From: Propionicicella superfundia DSM 22317
GTDB lineage: Bacteria; Actinomycetota; Actinomycetes; Propionibacteriales; Propionibacteriaceae
DNA length: 64,000 nucleotides
NCBI RefSeq assembly: GCF_000423465.1
Contig: NZ_AUIA01000018.1
Location: 1-64,000 of the forward strand
Direction: 5' to 3'
The notes beneath the pieces were generated by a model. The model was not told where the DNA came from, ran no database searches, and worked only from the letters and a program-made list of their open reading frames with translations. The translations under genes and the position numbers were made by a program. Below, piece after piece: positions 16,652 to 25,087 of this stretch. Position 1 is the stretch's first letter. Each line of letters starts with the position of its first letter.

Positions 16652-17575
16652 ATGCACAGTCGGCTCCCCACCCCGCCCGAGGCCATCTCCCTGGCCGTGC
16701 GGCAGGGCCACGCGATCGCCCGTTCCCAGCTCGCCGCGCTCGGGGTCAGCCCCGAGGTGGTCCGGCGGCTGCGCCGCGAAGGCCGCCTCGTCCCGCTGGC
16801 CCGCGGTGTCTACGCCACCGGAGACGGCGGATGGGCGCAGGTGGCCTGGGCGGGGGTGTTGATCGGCGGATCACGGGCCGTGCTCGGGCTCCGCGCCGCA
16901 GCGTTCCTGCACGGCATGGTGCGCGAACCCGTGCTACCCGTCGAGGTCTTCGTCGGGAGCGCGCGTCATGAGCGTGACGAGCGCTGGCGGTTCATCCGCT
17001 CCGATCGATCCGGGCGGGGGGACCTTCCGCGCACGTCGATCCCGCAGACTCTCGTCGATCTCGCCGCCGAGGTCGAGTCCGATGAGCTCGTCGCCTTGGT
17101 GGCGGAGGCGACACGCGCCCGTCGCACCCATGGCCGCGAGGTGCTGCACCTTCTGGACGACCTTCCCCGGCATCCGCGCCGGAGGCTCCTCGCCGACCTT
17201 GTCGCCGAGGTGGCGGCGGGGTGCGAGAGTCCGCTCGAACTGCGGTATGCGCGGGACGTCGAGCGCGCTCACGGACTTCCCCGTGCCGTCCGGCAGGCCG
17301 GCCCGACCGCCCGCTACCGTGCCGACGTCTGGTACCGGGAGTACGGCGTCGTCGTCGAACTGGACGGCCGGCGCTACCACGCGGGGCGCGCCGCGCTCAT
17401 GGACATGACGCGGGACAACGAGCATCGCCTGGCGGGGCTGATCACCCTCAGATTCGGCTGGGCGCATGTCGTGGGATCGCCGTGCGACGTGGCATGGACG
17501 GTCGCGCGGGCGCTGGCTGATCGCGGCTGGTCCGGGCTGCCGGTCTCCTGCCCGCGCTGCCACCGCGTGGCCTAG
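16652..17575 (+). CDS. AbiEi-like wHTH plus DUF559 endonuclease-like protein
   Basis: 307 residues from ATG 16652. The N-terminal 70 residues resemble the AbiEi-type winged helix often found at the start of such proteins (HAIARSQLAALGVSPEVVRRL, LARGVYA). The C-terminal third is DUF559, a Vsr-related PD-(D/E)XK fold: ESPLELRYARDV, RADVWY with Asp225, VVVELDGRRYH with Glu236 and Asp238, and a final ITLRFGWAHV. Metal-dependent DNA cleavage is inferred, not shown. The gene is enclosed by two perfect 42-bp hairpin repeats in inverted orientation, the right one starting at its stop codon. Confidence 0.75.
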   Translation: MHSRLPTPPEAISLAVRQGHAIARSQLAALGVSPEVVRRLRREGRLVPLARGVYATGDGGWAQVAWAGVLIGGSRAVLGLRAAAFLHGMVREPVLPVEVFVGSARHERDERWRFIRSDRSGRGDLPRTSIPQTLVDLAAEVESDELVALVAEATRARRTHGREVLHLLDDLPRHPRRRLLADLVAEVAAGCESPLELRYARDVERAHGLPRAVRQAGPTARYRADVWYREYGVVVELDGRRYHAGRAALMDMTRDNEHRLAGLITLRFGWAHVVGSPCDVAWTVARALADRGWSGLPVSCPRCHRVA

Positions 17576-17617
17576 CGTGGAGAGTTGATGTTGGACTACC
17601 AACATCAACTCTCCACG
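17576..17617. repeat. Right copy of the 42-bp hairpin repeat
   Basis: Same 19-bp arms as the left copy but with loop ACTA, i.e. the reverse complement of the left element. Pairing extends two more bases at the base (AG with CT), giving a 21-bp stem overlapping the last two bases of the DUF559 stop codon. The MTA/SAH nucleosidase start is 18 bases further on. Confidence 0.9.
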
Positions 17618-17635
17618 CTGGCCGACAATGGCGGC

Positions 17636-18379
17636 ATGCAGCAACGTGTGGTCGCCGTCGTCGCGGCGATGGCCGAGGAACTCCGGGCGCTGGCCGACGC
17701 GACGGCCGCCGAAGGCGCGGTCCGCGAGGAGCACGTCCTCGGCAGAAGCCTCCGCCACGGCACGCTCGCCGGGACACCGGTGGTCCTCGCCCGTTCCGGC
17801 GTCGGGAAGGTCGCCGCTGCGGCCACGGCGGCGATCCTGTGCCAGCGGGCGGATGCCGTCGTGATGGTCGGGACCGCCGGAGGGCTGGCGCCCGAGGTTC
17901 GTCCCGGGGACGTGGTCGTCGCCGACGCGCTCCTCCAGCACGATGTGGATCCCCGGCCGCTGTTTCCCCGCTGGCAGGTCGACGGCGTGGTCCGGCTCCG
18001 GCCCGATCCCGAACTCACCGGCGCGCTGGGCGCCGCCGCGTCCGATGCCGTTGCCGGGCACCGCGACGCCCTGGCCGCACTCGGCCTGCCGACCCCGAGG
18101 TGGCACACCGGGCTCATCGTGAGCGGCGACCAGTTCATCGCCGACAGCGCGGCGTCCGACGCCCTGCGCCGCGACCTCCCCGACGCGCTGGCCGTCGAGA
18201 TGGAAGGAGCGGCGGTCGCCCAGGTGTGCACCGGCGCCCGCGTTCCGTTCGCCGTCGCGCGCACGATCTCCGACCGGGCCGACGACGACGCCCATGTCGA
18301 TTTCGCCCGCTTCCTCGCGACGGTGGCCGCCCCGTATGCGCGCGACCTCGTCGTGCGGGCGCTCACGATCCTCGGCTAG
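17636..18379 (+). CDS. mtnN: 5'-Methylthioadenosine/S-adenosylhomocysteine nucleosidase
   Basis: 247 residues. Cleaves MTA and SAH to adenine and the thioribose product, linking methionine salvage and methyl-group recycling. Catalytic elements are the early AMAEEL glutamate, GTAGGLAPEVRPGDVVVAD, SGDQFIA, the ribose-binding VEMEGAAVAQV, and the proton-donor aspartate in RTISDRAD. ATG 17636 is chosen because homology begins there; the reading frame upstream runs into the hairpin repeat. Confidence 0.88.
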   Translation: MQQRVVAVVAAMAEELRALADATAAEGAVREEHVLGRSLRHGTLAGTPVVLARSGVGKVAAAATAAILCQRADAVVMVGTAGGLAPEVRPGDVVVADALLQHDVDPRPLFPRWQVDGVVRLRPDPELTGALGAAASDAVAGHRDALAALGLPTPRWHTGLIVSGDQFIADSAASDALRRDLPDALAVEMEGAAVAQVCTGARVPFAVARTISDRADDDAHVDFARFLATVAAPYARDLVVRALTILG

Positions 18380-18615
18380 CGTTCCTGATTCGGTATCGAC
18401 GCCGACAACGCCGCCTGGCGATATGACCGTCACCCCGGGCGGCGCCACGGTCGACGCAGCCCGCTGACGACAGCCACGAACGCCCGCACGTCACCCAGCC
18501 GCCCACGATCGGAGGATGAGCCTGCAACGACGGCCCGCACGAATCCCGTCGCCGCCGAGTGTATGGGGCGCATGAGGCGCGACAGCGCGTCTGATGATCG
18601 AGAAGGGACTCGACG

Positions 18616-19542
18616 ATGAAGAACCGCATGTGCAGGGGGGCCTTGCTGTTATGGGCGGCCGCAGCGAGCATTGGTCTGATCCTGCTGCCGGGCGGTGTCG
18701 CCCGGGCGGACGACGCCGGTTCGGATGGCCAGGCGAAGCTGCAGAAGACCTCATCGGGAGGGGAAGTCTCCCAACTCGACATCTTCGCAAGAGAGGCGGG
18801 AGCTGCCTTCTTGGACAACCAGGCTGCCCTGGGCCAGTTGAAGGGTTGGATCCTGGACCAGCCCGAGACAGCGAAAAGCGGCTATCTGGAGCAGATCAAC
18901 GACGCGGCCACCCTGTCCACGCGGATTCTGTGGTACGGAGACAAGAACCCGTTCCTAGTCAAGATATTGGATAAGGCCGCCAGCCTCGGTATCAAGGCCG
19001 AAGCTGAGCCCCGGTCAATGTCGCTGTCCCAAATCGGGCAGGCCACCCAGAAGATCTGGGACAACGCCGACAGGATCAACAGGTCCGGCTCTGTCGTCAC
19101 ATCCATCGCCGGTATCGGCCTGGAGGACAACGGCTTGGAGGTCGACGGAGTGTGGGTCGGGGCTCTCACCGCCGACTCGACGGGCAAAGTCGCTCAGGAT
19201 GTTCTGGTGTCCCGCCAGGCTCTTTCCGCCGAGGTGGCCAAGCTGTCCGGAGCCAGGGCCTTCCTGATCGAGAGCGACGCGGATGTCGCGGCGACTCGGT
19301 CGAAGGACACATCGCCCTTTTGGGCGGGTGGCTACATGAAGAACACCAGCGGCGGTGTGTGTGCAACCGGTTTCTCCCTGAAGGTGGTCGGCATGATCCA
19401 AGGCCTCTCCGGCACCGTGATGACGGGTTCCCAGTGCGGCTCGGTGCACGACGCCGGCACCAACAAGTGCAGCACGACCGTGCTGTTCTCCTCGACCAGA
19501 ACCATCGCCCGCTCCTTTGGCGCGACTCTTATCACCGCCTGA
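18616..19542 (+). CDS. Secreted protein, truncated S1-protease-like
   Basis: 308 residues behind AAGGGA. A signal peptide (LLLWAAAASIGLILLPGGVARA) precedes a long prodomain-like region ending at SPFWAGGYMKNTSGGVCATGF, which resembles the mature N-terminus of actinobacterial S1 proteases. Where TAGHCG with the catalytic histidine is expected the sequence reads MTGSQCGS, and the protein stops 44 residues after that SQC, before any catalytic Asp or Ser. It is therefore probably not an active protease; I found no continuation in other frames. It begins a compositionally less GC-rich accessory stretch. Confidence 0.55.
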   Translation: MKNRMCRGALLLWAAAASIGLILLPGGVARADDAGSDGQAKLQKTSSGGEVSQLDIFAREAGAAFLDNQAALGQLKGWILDQPETAKSGYLEQINDAATLSTRILWYGDKNPFLVKILDKAASLGIKAEAEPRSMSLSQIGQATQKIWDNADRINRSGSVVTSIAGIGLEDNGLEVDGVWVGALTADSTGKVAQDVLVSRQALSAEVAKLSGARAFLIESDADVAATRSKDTSPFWAGGYMKNTSGGVCATGFSLKVVGMIQGLSGTVMTGSQCGSVHDAGTNKCSTTVLFSSTRTIARSFGATLITA

Positions 19543-19635
19543 GGCTGCTGCGGCGGCCCGTGCAACCGGTTTCGAACCCGGCTGGCGGGCAGCCGCCCAT
19601 CACATGCTTGCCCGCATGCAAAAGGAGCACCTCAC

Positions 19636-20172
19636 ATGTCCAGCCCACACGGCCTTTCGACCCGCATCCTGGCCCTCATCGCAGCCGTGGTCCTCGCTGG
19701 CTGCTCATCGGGCGCTCTCACCAGCCCCGATGCGTCCGGCGAGGACAGCCCCTGGTGGAGCGCCTCCCCCTCCCGCCCAGCCGGGTGCTGGCTGCCCGGC
19801 TCCGAACTGGTCTCGTGCGGCAGGCTCGTCAGTGTCGCCGGGCAGGGCCCCGACGGCTCGACCGTCCCCCTGCCCGGCGTGGTCCGCTTGTCATCCAGCA
19901 CCTTCAGCGCGGCAGGCGACTGGCTGGAACTGGTCACCGAGATCGGCCCGTGCCACATCTCAACCACCCCGTACCGCATCAGCGACGGGCAATGGATCCC
20001 GGACCTCACGAGGCGGACCGTCGCCACCATAGGCTGCGCGACGGGCGCCGACGACACTCCCGAGTGGGTACGGGCGCTCTTCGACGACGAGTTCCACGTC
20101 GCCACGACGGACAGCGGTCGGGTCGAACTCGCCTCCGGGCCATCGGAGTGGATCGAGCTCGAATGGGAATGA
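19636..20172 (+). CDS. Lipoprotein with META/HslJ-like domain
   Basis: 178 residues with a lipoprotein signal: hydrophobic ILALIAAVVLAGC, where LAGC is the lipobox. An acidic/Ser-rich linker follows. The remainder, with GPCHISTTPYRISDGQWIPD, TIGCATG and EWVRALFDDEF, weakly resembles META domains. A strong AAAAGGAG lies upstream (about 19620-19626). It sits between a secreted protein and a sigma/anti-sigma-like pair and may be part of the same regulon. Confidence 0.6.
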   Translation: MSSPHGLSTRILALIAAVVLAGCSSGALTSPDASGEDSPWWSASPSRPAGCWLPGSELVSCGRLVSVAGQGPDGSTVPLPGVVRLSSSTFSAAGDWLELVTEIGPCHISTTPYRISDGQWIPDLTRRTVATIGCATGADDTPEWVRALFDDEFHVATTDSGRVELASGPSEWIELEWE

Positions 20173-20248
20173 GCGCTCCGCCCATCGCCCTTCGCGCGGC
20201 ACCCCGCCGCCACGCACGAAACGCCGGTCCGGAGCGTGTGGGCAGAAT

Positions 20249-20785
20249 GTGACGATGCCAAGGACGACAGGCGAAACGGACGGAGCCGGTGGGCGACCCG
20301 CGCCACCGGACTTCGACAGCTACGTCCGCACCCAGTGGGAGTCCTGGATGCGGTTCGCCTACATCGTGACCGGCAACCGCCACGACGCTGAGGACGCGGT
20401 GCAGGACGCCCTTGTGGGCATCTACCCCCGATGGCGGCGCGTGTCTTCCCACGGCGACCCAGACGCCTACATCCGCCGCTCCATCGTCAACGCCAACATC
20501 ACTCGATGGCGGCGGACGCGGAAGACCACCCCATATCCAGATCTCGATCCCGCTACCCGGACCGATGGCGACGCCACCGACGCCTTCGCTGATGCGGCGC
20601 TGCTCGCCGAACTGCTGCGCGGGCTCCAGCCGCGGCAACGGGCCATCGTTGCCTTGCGCTACCTCGAGGACCGCAGCTACGCGGACATCGCAACTCTCTG
20701 CAACTGCACCGACGCGGCAGCCCGATCCGTCGTCCGCCACGCATTGAACGCCCTGCGGGATGCGGTTGACAAGGAACAACCATGA
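20249..20785 (+). CDS. ECF-type RNA polymerase sigma factor (SigE-like)
   Basis: 178 residues from GTG 20249, or two fewer from ATG 20255. Region 2 is present as FAYIVTGNRHDAEDAVQDALVGIYPRW and region 4 as LRGLQPRQRAIVALRYLEDRSYADIATLCNCTDAAARSVVRHAL, the pattern of small extracytoplasmic-function sigma factors. The stop overlaps the next gene's ATG (ATGA), so it is coupled to a single-helix membrane protein that probably acts as its anti-sigma partner. Confidence 0.85.
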   Translation: MTMPRTTGETDGAGGRPAPPDFDSYVRTQWESWMRFAYIVTGNRHDAEDAVQDALVGIYPRWRRVSSHGDPDAYIRRSIVNANITRWRRTRKTTPYPDLDPATRTDGDATDAFADAALLAELLRGLQPRQRAIVALRYLEDRSYADIATLCNCTDAAARSVVRHALNALRDAVDKEQP

Positions 20786-21459
20786 ACCAAGACCAGACCA
20801 ACCCAGAAGAGCCCACCGACGCGGCAGCCCACCGGAGCACCCGGGACCGCCTCACACGCGCCCTGGAGACCCTCAGCGACCCGGCAGCCACTCCGCTCAC
20901 CGGGGCCATGCTGGCGGAGATCCACGCTCGCGCAGCCAGAACCAGGCTGGTTCTCGCGACTGTTGTCTGCGTCGGCGTGATCGCCCTCGTCGTCGGCATC
21001 GCCGTCGCCTCACGCCTGTCCGTCGAACCCGTGCCCTCCGGCACCGAGACCACGACGCCCTACATCGAGGCAGGGGGCGGCGTCGGCACACCTGCCGCTC
21101 CCAGCGGCTTCCGCTGGGAGACCAGAGGCTCCGTTTCTGTCGCCGTCCCCGACGACTGGACCACAGGGTCCGCACCGCGCCCGGACTACTGCGCCCGGCC
21201 GGCAACCCCGGCGCGGCCGTACATCGACCTCGACTATGCCACCGGCAGCACGTCGACCACGTGCCCCGCTTTCCCCGACGCCGCGCAGGCCATCCATGTC
21301 ACCCTGAACGACGCCTCCGCCCCAGCGCCCTGGCAACCCGAGTCGTCCACATGGACACACGCGGAAACCACAATCGCAGATACACGGATCACCGTCGTCT
21401 TCACCTCGGACCAAGCGAACCTGGCTCACCAGATACTCGAATCCGCCCACGACTCGTGA
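20782..21459 (+). CDS. Single-pass membrane protein, putative anti-sigma partner
   Basis: 225 residues: an N-terminal cytoplasmic segment of about 52 residues, one hydrophobic helix (LVLATVVCVGVIALVVGIAVA), and an extracellular domain of about 150 residues with three cysteines. Position and ATGA overlap directly after a sigma factor suggest an anti-sigma or sensor role. No zinc-binding HxxxCxxC motif is visible, so it is not a classical ZAS anti-sigma factor. Confidence 0.55.
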   Translation: MNQDQTNPEEPTDAAAHRSTRDRLTRALETLSDPAATPLTGAMLAEIHARAARTRLVLATVVCVGVIALVVGIAVASRLSVEPVPSGTETTTPYIEAGGGVGTPAAPSGFRWETRGSVSVAVPDDWTTGSAPRPDYCARPATPARPYIDLDYATGSTSTTCPAFPDAAQAIHVTLNDASAPAPWQPESSTWTHAETTIADTRITVVFTSDQANLAHQILESAHDS

Positions 21460-21513
21460 GCCGCCGGAAGATGCTCGGTCTGCCGAGCGGCGCTCCGGGG
21501 ACGCCGACGGGCA

Positions 21514-21882
21514 TCAGTCCTCGACGGTCTCGCCCACGTAGTCGGCGACCCACTCCACGAGGGGCAGCAGCCGCTCGGCGAGTTCCCGCCCCCGGTTGGT
21601 CAGCGAGTACTCGACCCGCGGCGGGACCGTTCCGAACGTCTCCCGGTGCACGAAGCCGTCCGCTTCGAGGGTCCGCAGTGTCGTGCCCAGCATCTTCTCG
21701 CTGATCCCGTCGACCTCGCGCCGCAACTCCCCCCAGCGGTGCGTGCCGCCCGAGAGCACCACGATCACGAGGACGCCCCACTTGCGCGTCACATGGTCGA
21801 GGACGACGCGGGTCGAGCACTCCGCCGAGAAGAGAGGCTTGTCGCCGCCTCGGGCCCGCAACTCCGCAAAACTAACAGACAT
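21514..21882 (-). CDS. HxlR-family transcriptional regulator
   Basis: 122 residues. The winged-helix core matches HxlR/DUF24: ECSTRVVLDHVTRKWGVLVIVVLSGG, RWGELRREVDGISEKMLGTTLRTLEADGFVHRE, and PPRVEYSLTNRGREL. A cysteine (residue 22) sits at the N-terminal position used for redox or electrophile sensing in many members. It is divergent from an NmrA-type quinone reductase, the classic QorR-type arrangement, and likely represses it and itself. Confidence 0.88.
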   Translation of the reverse strand: MSVSFAELRARGGDKPLFSAECSTRVVLDHVTRKWGVLVIVVLSGGTHRWGELRREVDGISEKMLGTTLRTLEADGFVHRETFGTVPPRVEYSLTNRGRELAERLLPLVEWVADYVGETVED

Positions 21883-21886
21883 ACCT

Positions 21887-21910
21887 GTACCTAACCAGAA
21901 AGTGGGTACC
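21887..21910. promoter_or_regulatory. Dyad between HxlR and the NmrA-type reductase
   Basis: GTACCTAACC and GTGGGTACC form an imperfect inverted repeat with GTACC/GGTAC ends, five bases in front of the HxlR start and about 85 bases before the reductase start. HxlR regulators usually bind GTAC-ended dyads of this size. The binding is inferred. Confidence 0.4.
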
Positions 21911-21993
21911 GTCATTCCGGAATACGCGTCGTCCCGGCAGAGGTTGTCCCTGGCGACACGCGCACCCGCGCACCGACGAAAGGAACCCTCACC

Positions 21994-22848
21994 ATGACCA
22001 TCCTCGTCACCGGCGCGACCGGTCACCTCGGCGGCCTCGTCATCGACGCACTCCTCGCCCGCGGCGCGGAGCCCGGCGACATCATCGCCGTCGGGCGAAA
22101 CACCGAACGGCTGAGCGGGCTGGCCGGACGCGGTCTCGGGACCGCGGTGGTCGACTACACCGATCCGGCCACGGTCGCAGCCGCTGTCGCGGGCGCGGAC
22201 ACGGTGCTCCTCATCTCGGGCAACGAGATCGGGCAACGTCTCGCGCAGCACCGCAACGTCATCGAGGCCGCGGCGCGGGCGGGCGTGACACGATTCGCGT
22301 ACACCAGCGCCCCGTTCGCCACGACGTCCACGCTGCTCCTGGCTCCCGAGCACAAGGCGACCGAGGAGGCCATCGCCGAGGCGGGACTGCCCGCCGTGAT
22401 CCTCCGCAACAACTGGTACAACGAGAACGCCGTGCCCGACTACGAGCGGGCCACCGCGTCGGGCGTCCTTCTCACCAGCGCCGGGGACGGCCGCATCGCC
22501 TACGCCGCCCGAGCCGACTACGCCGAGGCGGCCGCCGCGGTCCTGCTCGCCGCCGAGCCTCCGGCGGCGGTGCTCGAACTCGCCGGCGACCGGGCCCTCC
22601 TGCCCGAAGACGTGGCGGAGTCCTTCGCCGCCGTGTCCGGTCGTCCGGTCGAGGTGCGCCACGTGACCGGCGACGAGCATCGCGCCGCGCTGCTGGCCGC
22701 GGGCGTGCCCGAGGCGGCGGTCGGCTTCGCGGTCGCCCTCGACGCCAACGTGGCCGACGGCACCCTCGGCTACACCGACGGCACGCTGTCGCGGCTCCTC
22801 GGACGGCCGACGACCCCGTTGGCGGATACGCTGCGCGAAGCCCGCTGA
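21994..22848 (+). CDS. NmrA-like NAD(P)H:quinone oxidoreductase
   Basis: 284 residues, atypical short-chain dehydrogenase fold. ILVTGATGHLGGLVIDAL is the nucleotide-binding glycine motif, VGRNTERLSGLAGRG follows, and VILRNNWYNEN is typical of QOR2/YtfG-like enzymes, which reduce quinones or similar electrophiles with NADPH. A Shine-Dalgarno AAAGGAA precedes ATG 21994. Divergent from an HxlR regulator; followed by a strong terminator hairpin. Confidence 0.85.
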   Translation: MTILVTGATGHLGGLVIDALLARGAEPGDIIAVGRNTERLSGLAGRGLGTAVVDYTDPATVAAAVAGADTVLLISGNEIGQRLAQHRNVIEAAARAGVTRFAYTSAPFATTSTLLLAPEHKATEEAIAEAGLPAVILRNNWYNENAVPDYERATASGVLLTSAGDGRIAYAARADYAEAAAAVLLAAEPPAAVLELAGDRALLPEDVAESFAAVSGRPVEVRHVTGDEHRAALLAAGVPEAAVGFAVALDANVADGTLGYTDGTLSRLLGRPTTPLADTLREAR

Positions 22849-22857
22849 ACGGGCGAC

Positions 22858-22896
22858 GGCCTCGCCCGGCTGTGCGGACCTCAGCCGGGCGAGGCC
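22858..22896 (+). terminator. Hairpin terminator after the NmrA-like gene
   Basis: Perfect 15-bp stem, GGCCTCGCCCGGCTG (22858-22872) with its complement at 22882-22896, 9-base loop, beginning nine bases after the stop codon. It is followed by CTTCGG, not a T-run, as is common in high-GC genomes. Confidence 0.8.
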
Positions 22897-23084
22897 CTTC
22901 GGCCCTCCGCCCGCCGTATCCCGCCGCGTCCGTACGGCATCCTCCGGGACCGTCCGGCAGTTTGCTCTTTTCTCGATCTTCTTCCGCTGTTCCCTCACAC
23001 GGCCATCGCGTACTTTGCTCATGGACGGAGGCAAGGTCGCGCCGTACCCGAGCGGGCAGCGATGCCCGCAGAGAGGAGCAAGAA

Positions 23085-24575
23085 ATGACTAACCAAGGAT
23101 TGGTCATCGGCATCGACTTCGGCACCGGAAGCTCGAAGGGGGTGCTGGCCGAGCTGGACGGCAAGGTCATCGCCACTTCGGAGCAGCAGCACCGGACATC
23201 CATGCCGAAGCCCGGTCACGTCGAACACGACGCCGATGAGGTGTGGTGGGCGGACTTCCTGGCGATCACACAAGATCTGTTGCACAAGGCCAGCGGCCCG
23301 ATCGTCGGCATCACGACGTCCGGCATCGGACCCTGCAGCGTCTTCTGCGACGCCAACGGGGTCCCGCTTCGCCCGGCGATCCTGTACGGCGTGGACACCC
23401 GCGCCTACAAGGAGGTGGAGGAACTCACCGACAAGCTCGGCGTCGACGCCCTGCTCGAACGGTGCGGCAACCTGCTGACCTCGCAGTCGCACGGCCCGAA
23501 GTTCCTGTGGACGGTCCGCAACGAACCCTGGGTGTGGGAGAAGGCGAAGTACTTCTTCATGAGCCAGACCTACGTCGCCTTCAAGCTGACCGGCGCCTAC
23601 GTGCTGGATCATCAGTCGGCGTCCATGTTCGATCCGATGTACTCGCCCCGGACACAGAGCTGGATCCCCGAGTGGTCCGAGCTGTGCGCCCCCGGAATGG
23701 CCCTCCCCGAGCTGAAGTACTCCAATGAGATCGCCGGGTACATCACGGCCGAGGGGGCCCGGCTCAGCGGGCTGCCCGAAGGCATCCCGGTCGGCGTCGG
23801 CACGACCGACGCCTTCAGCGAGGCGATCAGCGTCGGCGTGAAGGACGCCGGCGACGTCATGCTGATGTACGGCTCGACGATCGTCGCCGATCTGATCGCC
23901 GACCACGTCATGGCACACCCGAACCTGTGGGCCTGCACCAGCGTGTACCGCAACACGTTCGCCCTCGCCGGCGGCCTCTCGGCCTCCGGGGCACTGACCA
24001 CCTGGCTCAAGGACCTCACCGGCGGCGTCGAGTACGCGGTGCTCACCGAGGAGGCCGAAGAGGTCAAGCCAGGGGCCAACGGACTGCTCGCCCTGCCGTA
24101 CTTCGCCGGTGAGCGGACGCCGATCAGCGACCCGATGGCCCGCGGCGTGATCGCAGGCCTGACGCTGAGCACCACCCGCGGCGAGCTGTACAGGGCGCTG
24201 CTGGAGGCCACGGCCTACGGCACCCGGCACCTGCTGGAGTCCATCAAGGAGGCCGGCGGCGAAGGAAAGCGCTTCGTCGCGGTCGGCGGCGGCACCAAGG
24301 GCGGCCTGTGGACCCAGATCATGTCGGATGTCTGCGGCATCGAGCAGGTGCTGCCGAAGCTCGCCATCGGCGCCAGCTACGGCGACGCGCTGATCTCGGC
24401 CCAGAACGTCGGCGCCGCCGACGAGGCGACGAGCTGGATGGAGCCCGCGGCGACCGTCACCCCGAACCCCGACAACAAGGGGCTGTACGACGAGATGTTC
24501 GCCCGCTACCTCGAGCTGTACCCGGCCACGAAGGACATCGCGCACTTCCTGGCCGCCAAGCAGATCGACGGCTGA
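23085..24575 (+). CDS. FGGY-family carbohydrate kinase (xylulokinase-like)
   Basis: 496 residues, ATG 23085 behind AGAGGAG. Phosphorylates a sugar with ATP. The N-terminal ATP-phosphate motif is IGIDFGTGSSKGVL; the second domain has GTTDAFSEAISVGV, LMYGSTIV, LPYFAGERTPISDP and the adenosine motif VGGGTKGGLWTQIMSDVCG. Overall it is closest to xylulokinase-type FGGY enzymes, but family substrates vary (xylulose, ribulose, erythritol and others), so the sugar is open. It is monocistronic, ended by a strong hairpin. Confidence 0.82.
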   Translation: MTNQGLVIGIDFGTGSSKGVLAELDGKVIATSEQQHRTSMPKPGHVEHDADEVWWADFLAITQDLLHKASGPIVGITTSGIGPCSVFCDANGVPLRPAILYGVDTRAYKEVEELTDKLGVDALLERCGNLLTSQSHGPKFLWTVRNEPWVWEKAKYFFMSQTYVAFKLTGAYVLDHQSASMFDPMYSPRTQSWIPEWSELCAPGMALPELKYSNEIAGYITAEGARLSGLPEGIPVGVGTTDAFSEAISVGVKDAGDVMLMYGSTIVADLIADHVMAHPNLWACTSVYRNTFALAGGLSASGALTTWLKDLTGGVEYAVLTEEAEEVKPGANGLLALPYFAGERTPISDPMARGVIAGLTLSTTRGELYRALLEATAYGTRHLLESIKEAGGEGKRFVAVGGGTKGGLWTQIMSDVCGIEQVLPKLAIGASYGDALISAQNVGAADEATSWMEPAATVTPNPDNKGLYDEMFARYLELYPATKDIAHFLAAKQIDG

Positions 24576-24586
24576 TCCTCGACGGG

Positions 24587-24619
24587 ACGAGGGGTGGCGG
24601 CCTGGCCGTCACCCCTCGT
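24587..24619 (+). terminator. Hairpin terminator after the FGGY kinase
   Basis: ACGAGGGGTGGCGGCC and its near-complement GGCCGTCACCCCTCGT form a 16-bp stem with one mismatch and a minimal loop, 12 bases after the kinase stop. Confidence 0.8.
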
Positions 24620-24703
24620 GCTGTGTCGTGAGCCGTGTCCGGAGCGGGGGGCGCGACGCCGGCACCACGCCGCCCGCGCAGGTCGCCGACGTAGGGTGAC
24701 GCC

Positions 24704-25030
24704 ATGACTTCTCCGCGCTGGAAGCCCGCACGCGACGTGTCCACCGCCTCGGTCACCGCCCTCGGCCTCATCGGCGGGTGGGTGAGCGCCCGCGAGTCGG
24801 GCGTTCGGCCGCTCGGCACCGTCCTGCTCGGGGCGGCGGCGGTGTGGGCCGGGCGCACCTGGTACGCGCGTCACGGCGCGGGGCCGGCCGCCGCGCTGCT
24901 CGCGCTGTACGTGGCGGCGTTCGGCGCGTCCCATCCCCTGGCCCGGAGGATCGGCCCGTGGCCGGCGGTGCTGACCGCGACGACCGTCACGGCGGGCACG
25001 GCGTACCTGGCGTCCGACCGCCGGGCCTGA
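24704..25030 (+). CDS. Small membrane protein
   Basis: 108 residues with three or four short hydrophobic segments (TALGLIGGWV, LGTVLLGAAAVWAG, AALLALYVAAFGA, VLTATTVTAGTAYLA) separated by basic residues. No family is recognised. It stands alone between the kinase terminator and a convergent DJ-1/PfpI gene. Confidence 0.6.
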   Translation: MTSPRWKPARDVSTASVTALGLIGGWVSARESGVRPLGTVLLGAAAVWAGRTWYARHGAGPAAALLALYVAAFGASHPLARRIGPWPAVLTATTVTAGTAYLASDRRA

Positions 25031-25087
25031 CGTTGCGGGCTCGACCCGGAGCGATGGCCGGCACGCGGCGGCCGCGACCGGCAGCGG

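Noticed and set aside
16652-17575. Type IV toxin-antitoxin (AbiE) system
   Set aside because: Only an AbiEi-like N-terminal helix-turn-helix is present and no AbiEii nucleotidyltransferase is adjacent.
16542-17617. Hairpin repeats as a CRISPR-like or simple terminator pair only
   Set aside because: Only two copies separated by a gene, so not CRISPR. Plain terminators would not be expected to be exact reverse complements over 42 bases including the loop and lack a T-run, so they are reported as a possible cassette.
19560-19600. tRNA-like T-arm (minus strand GGGTTCGAAACC)
   Set aside because: The stem is only four pairs and no acceptor, D-arm or anticodon arm can be built around it.
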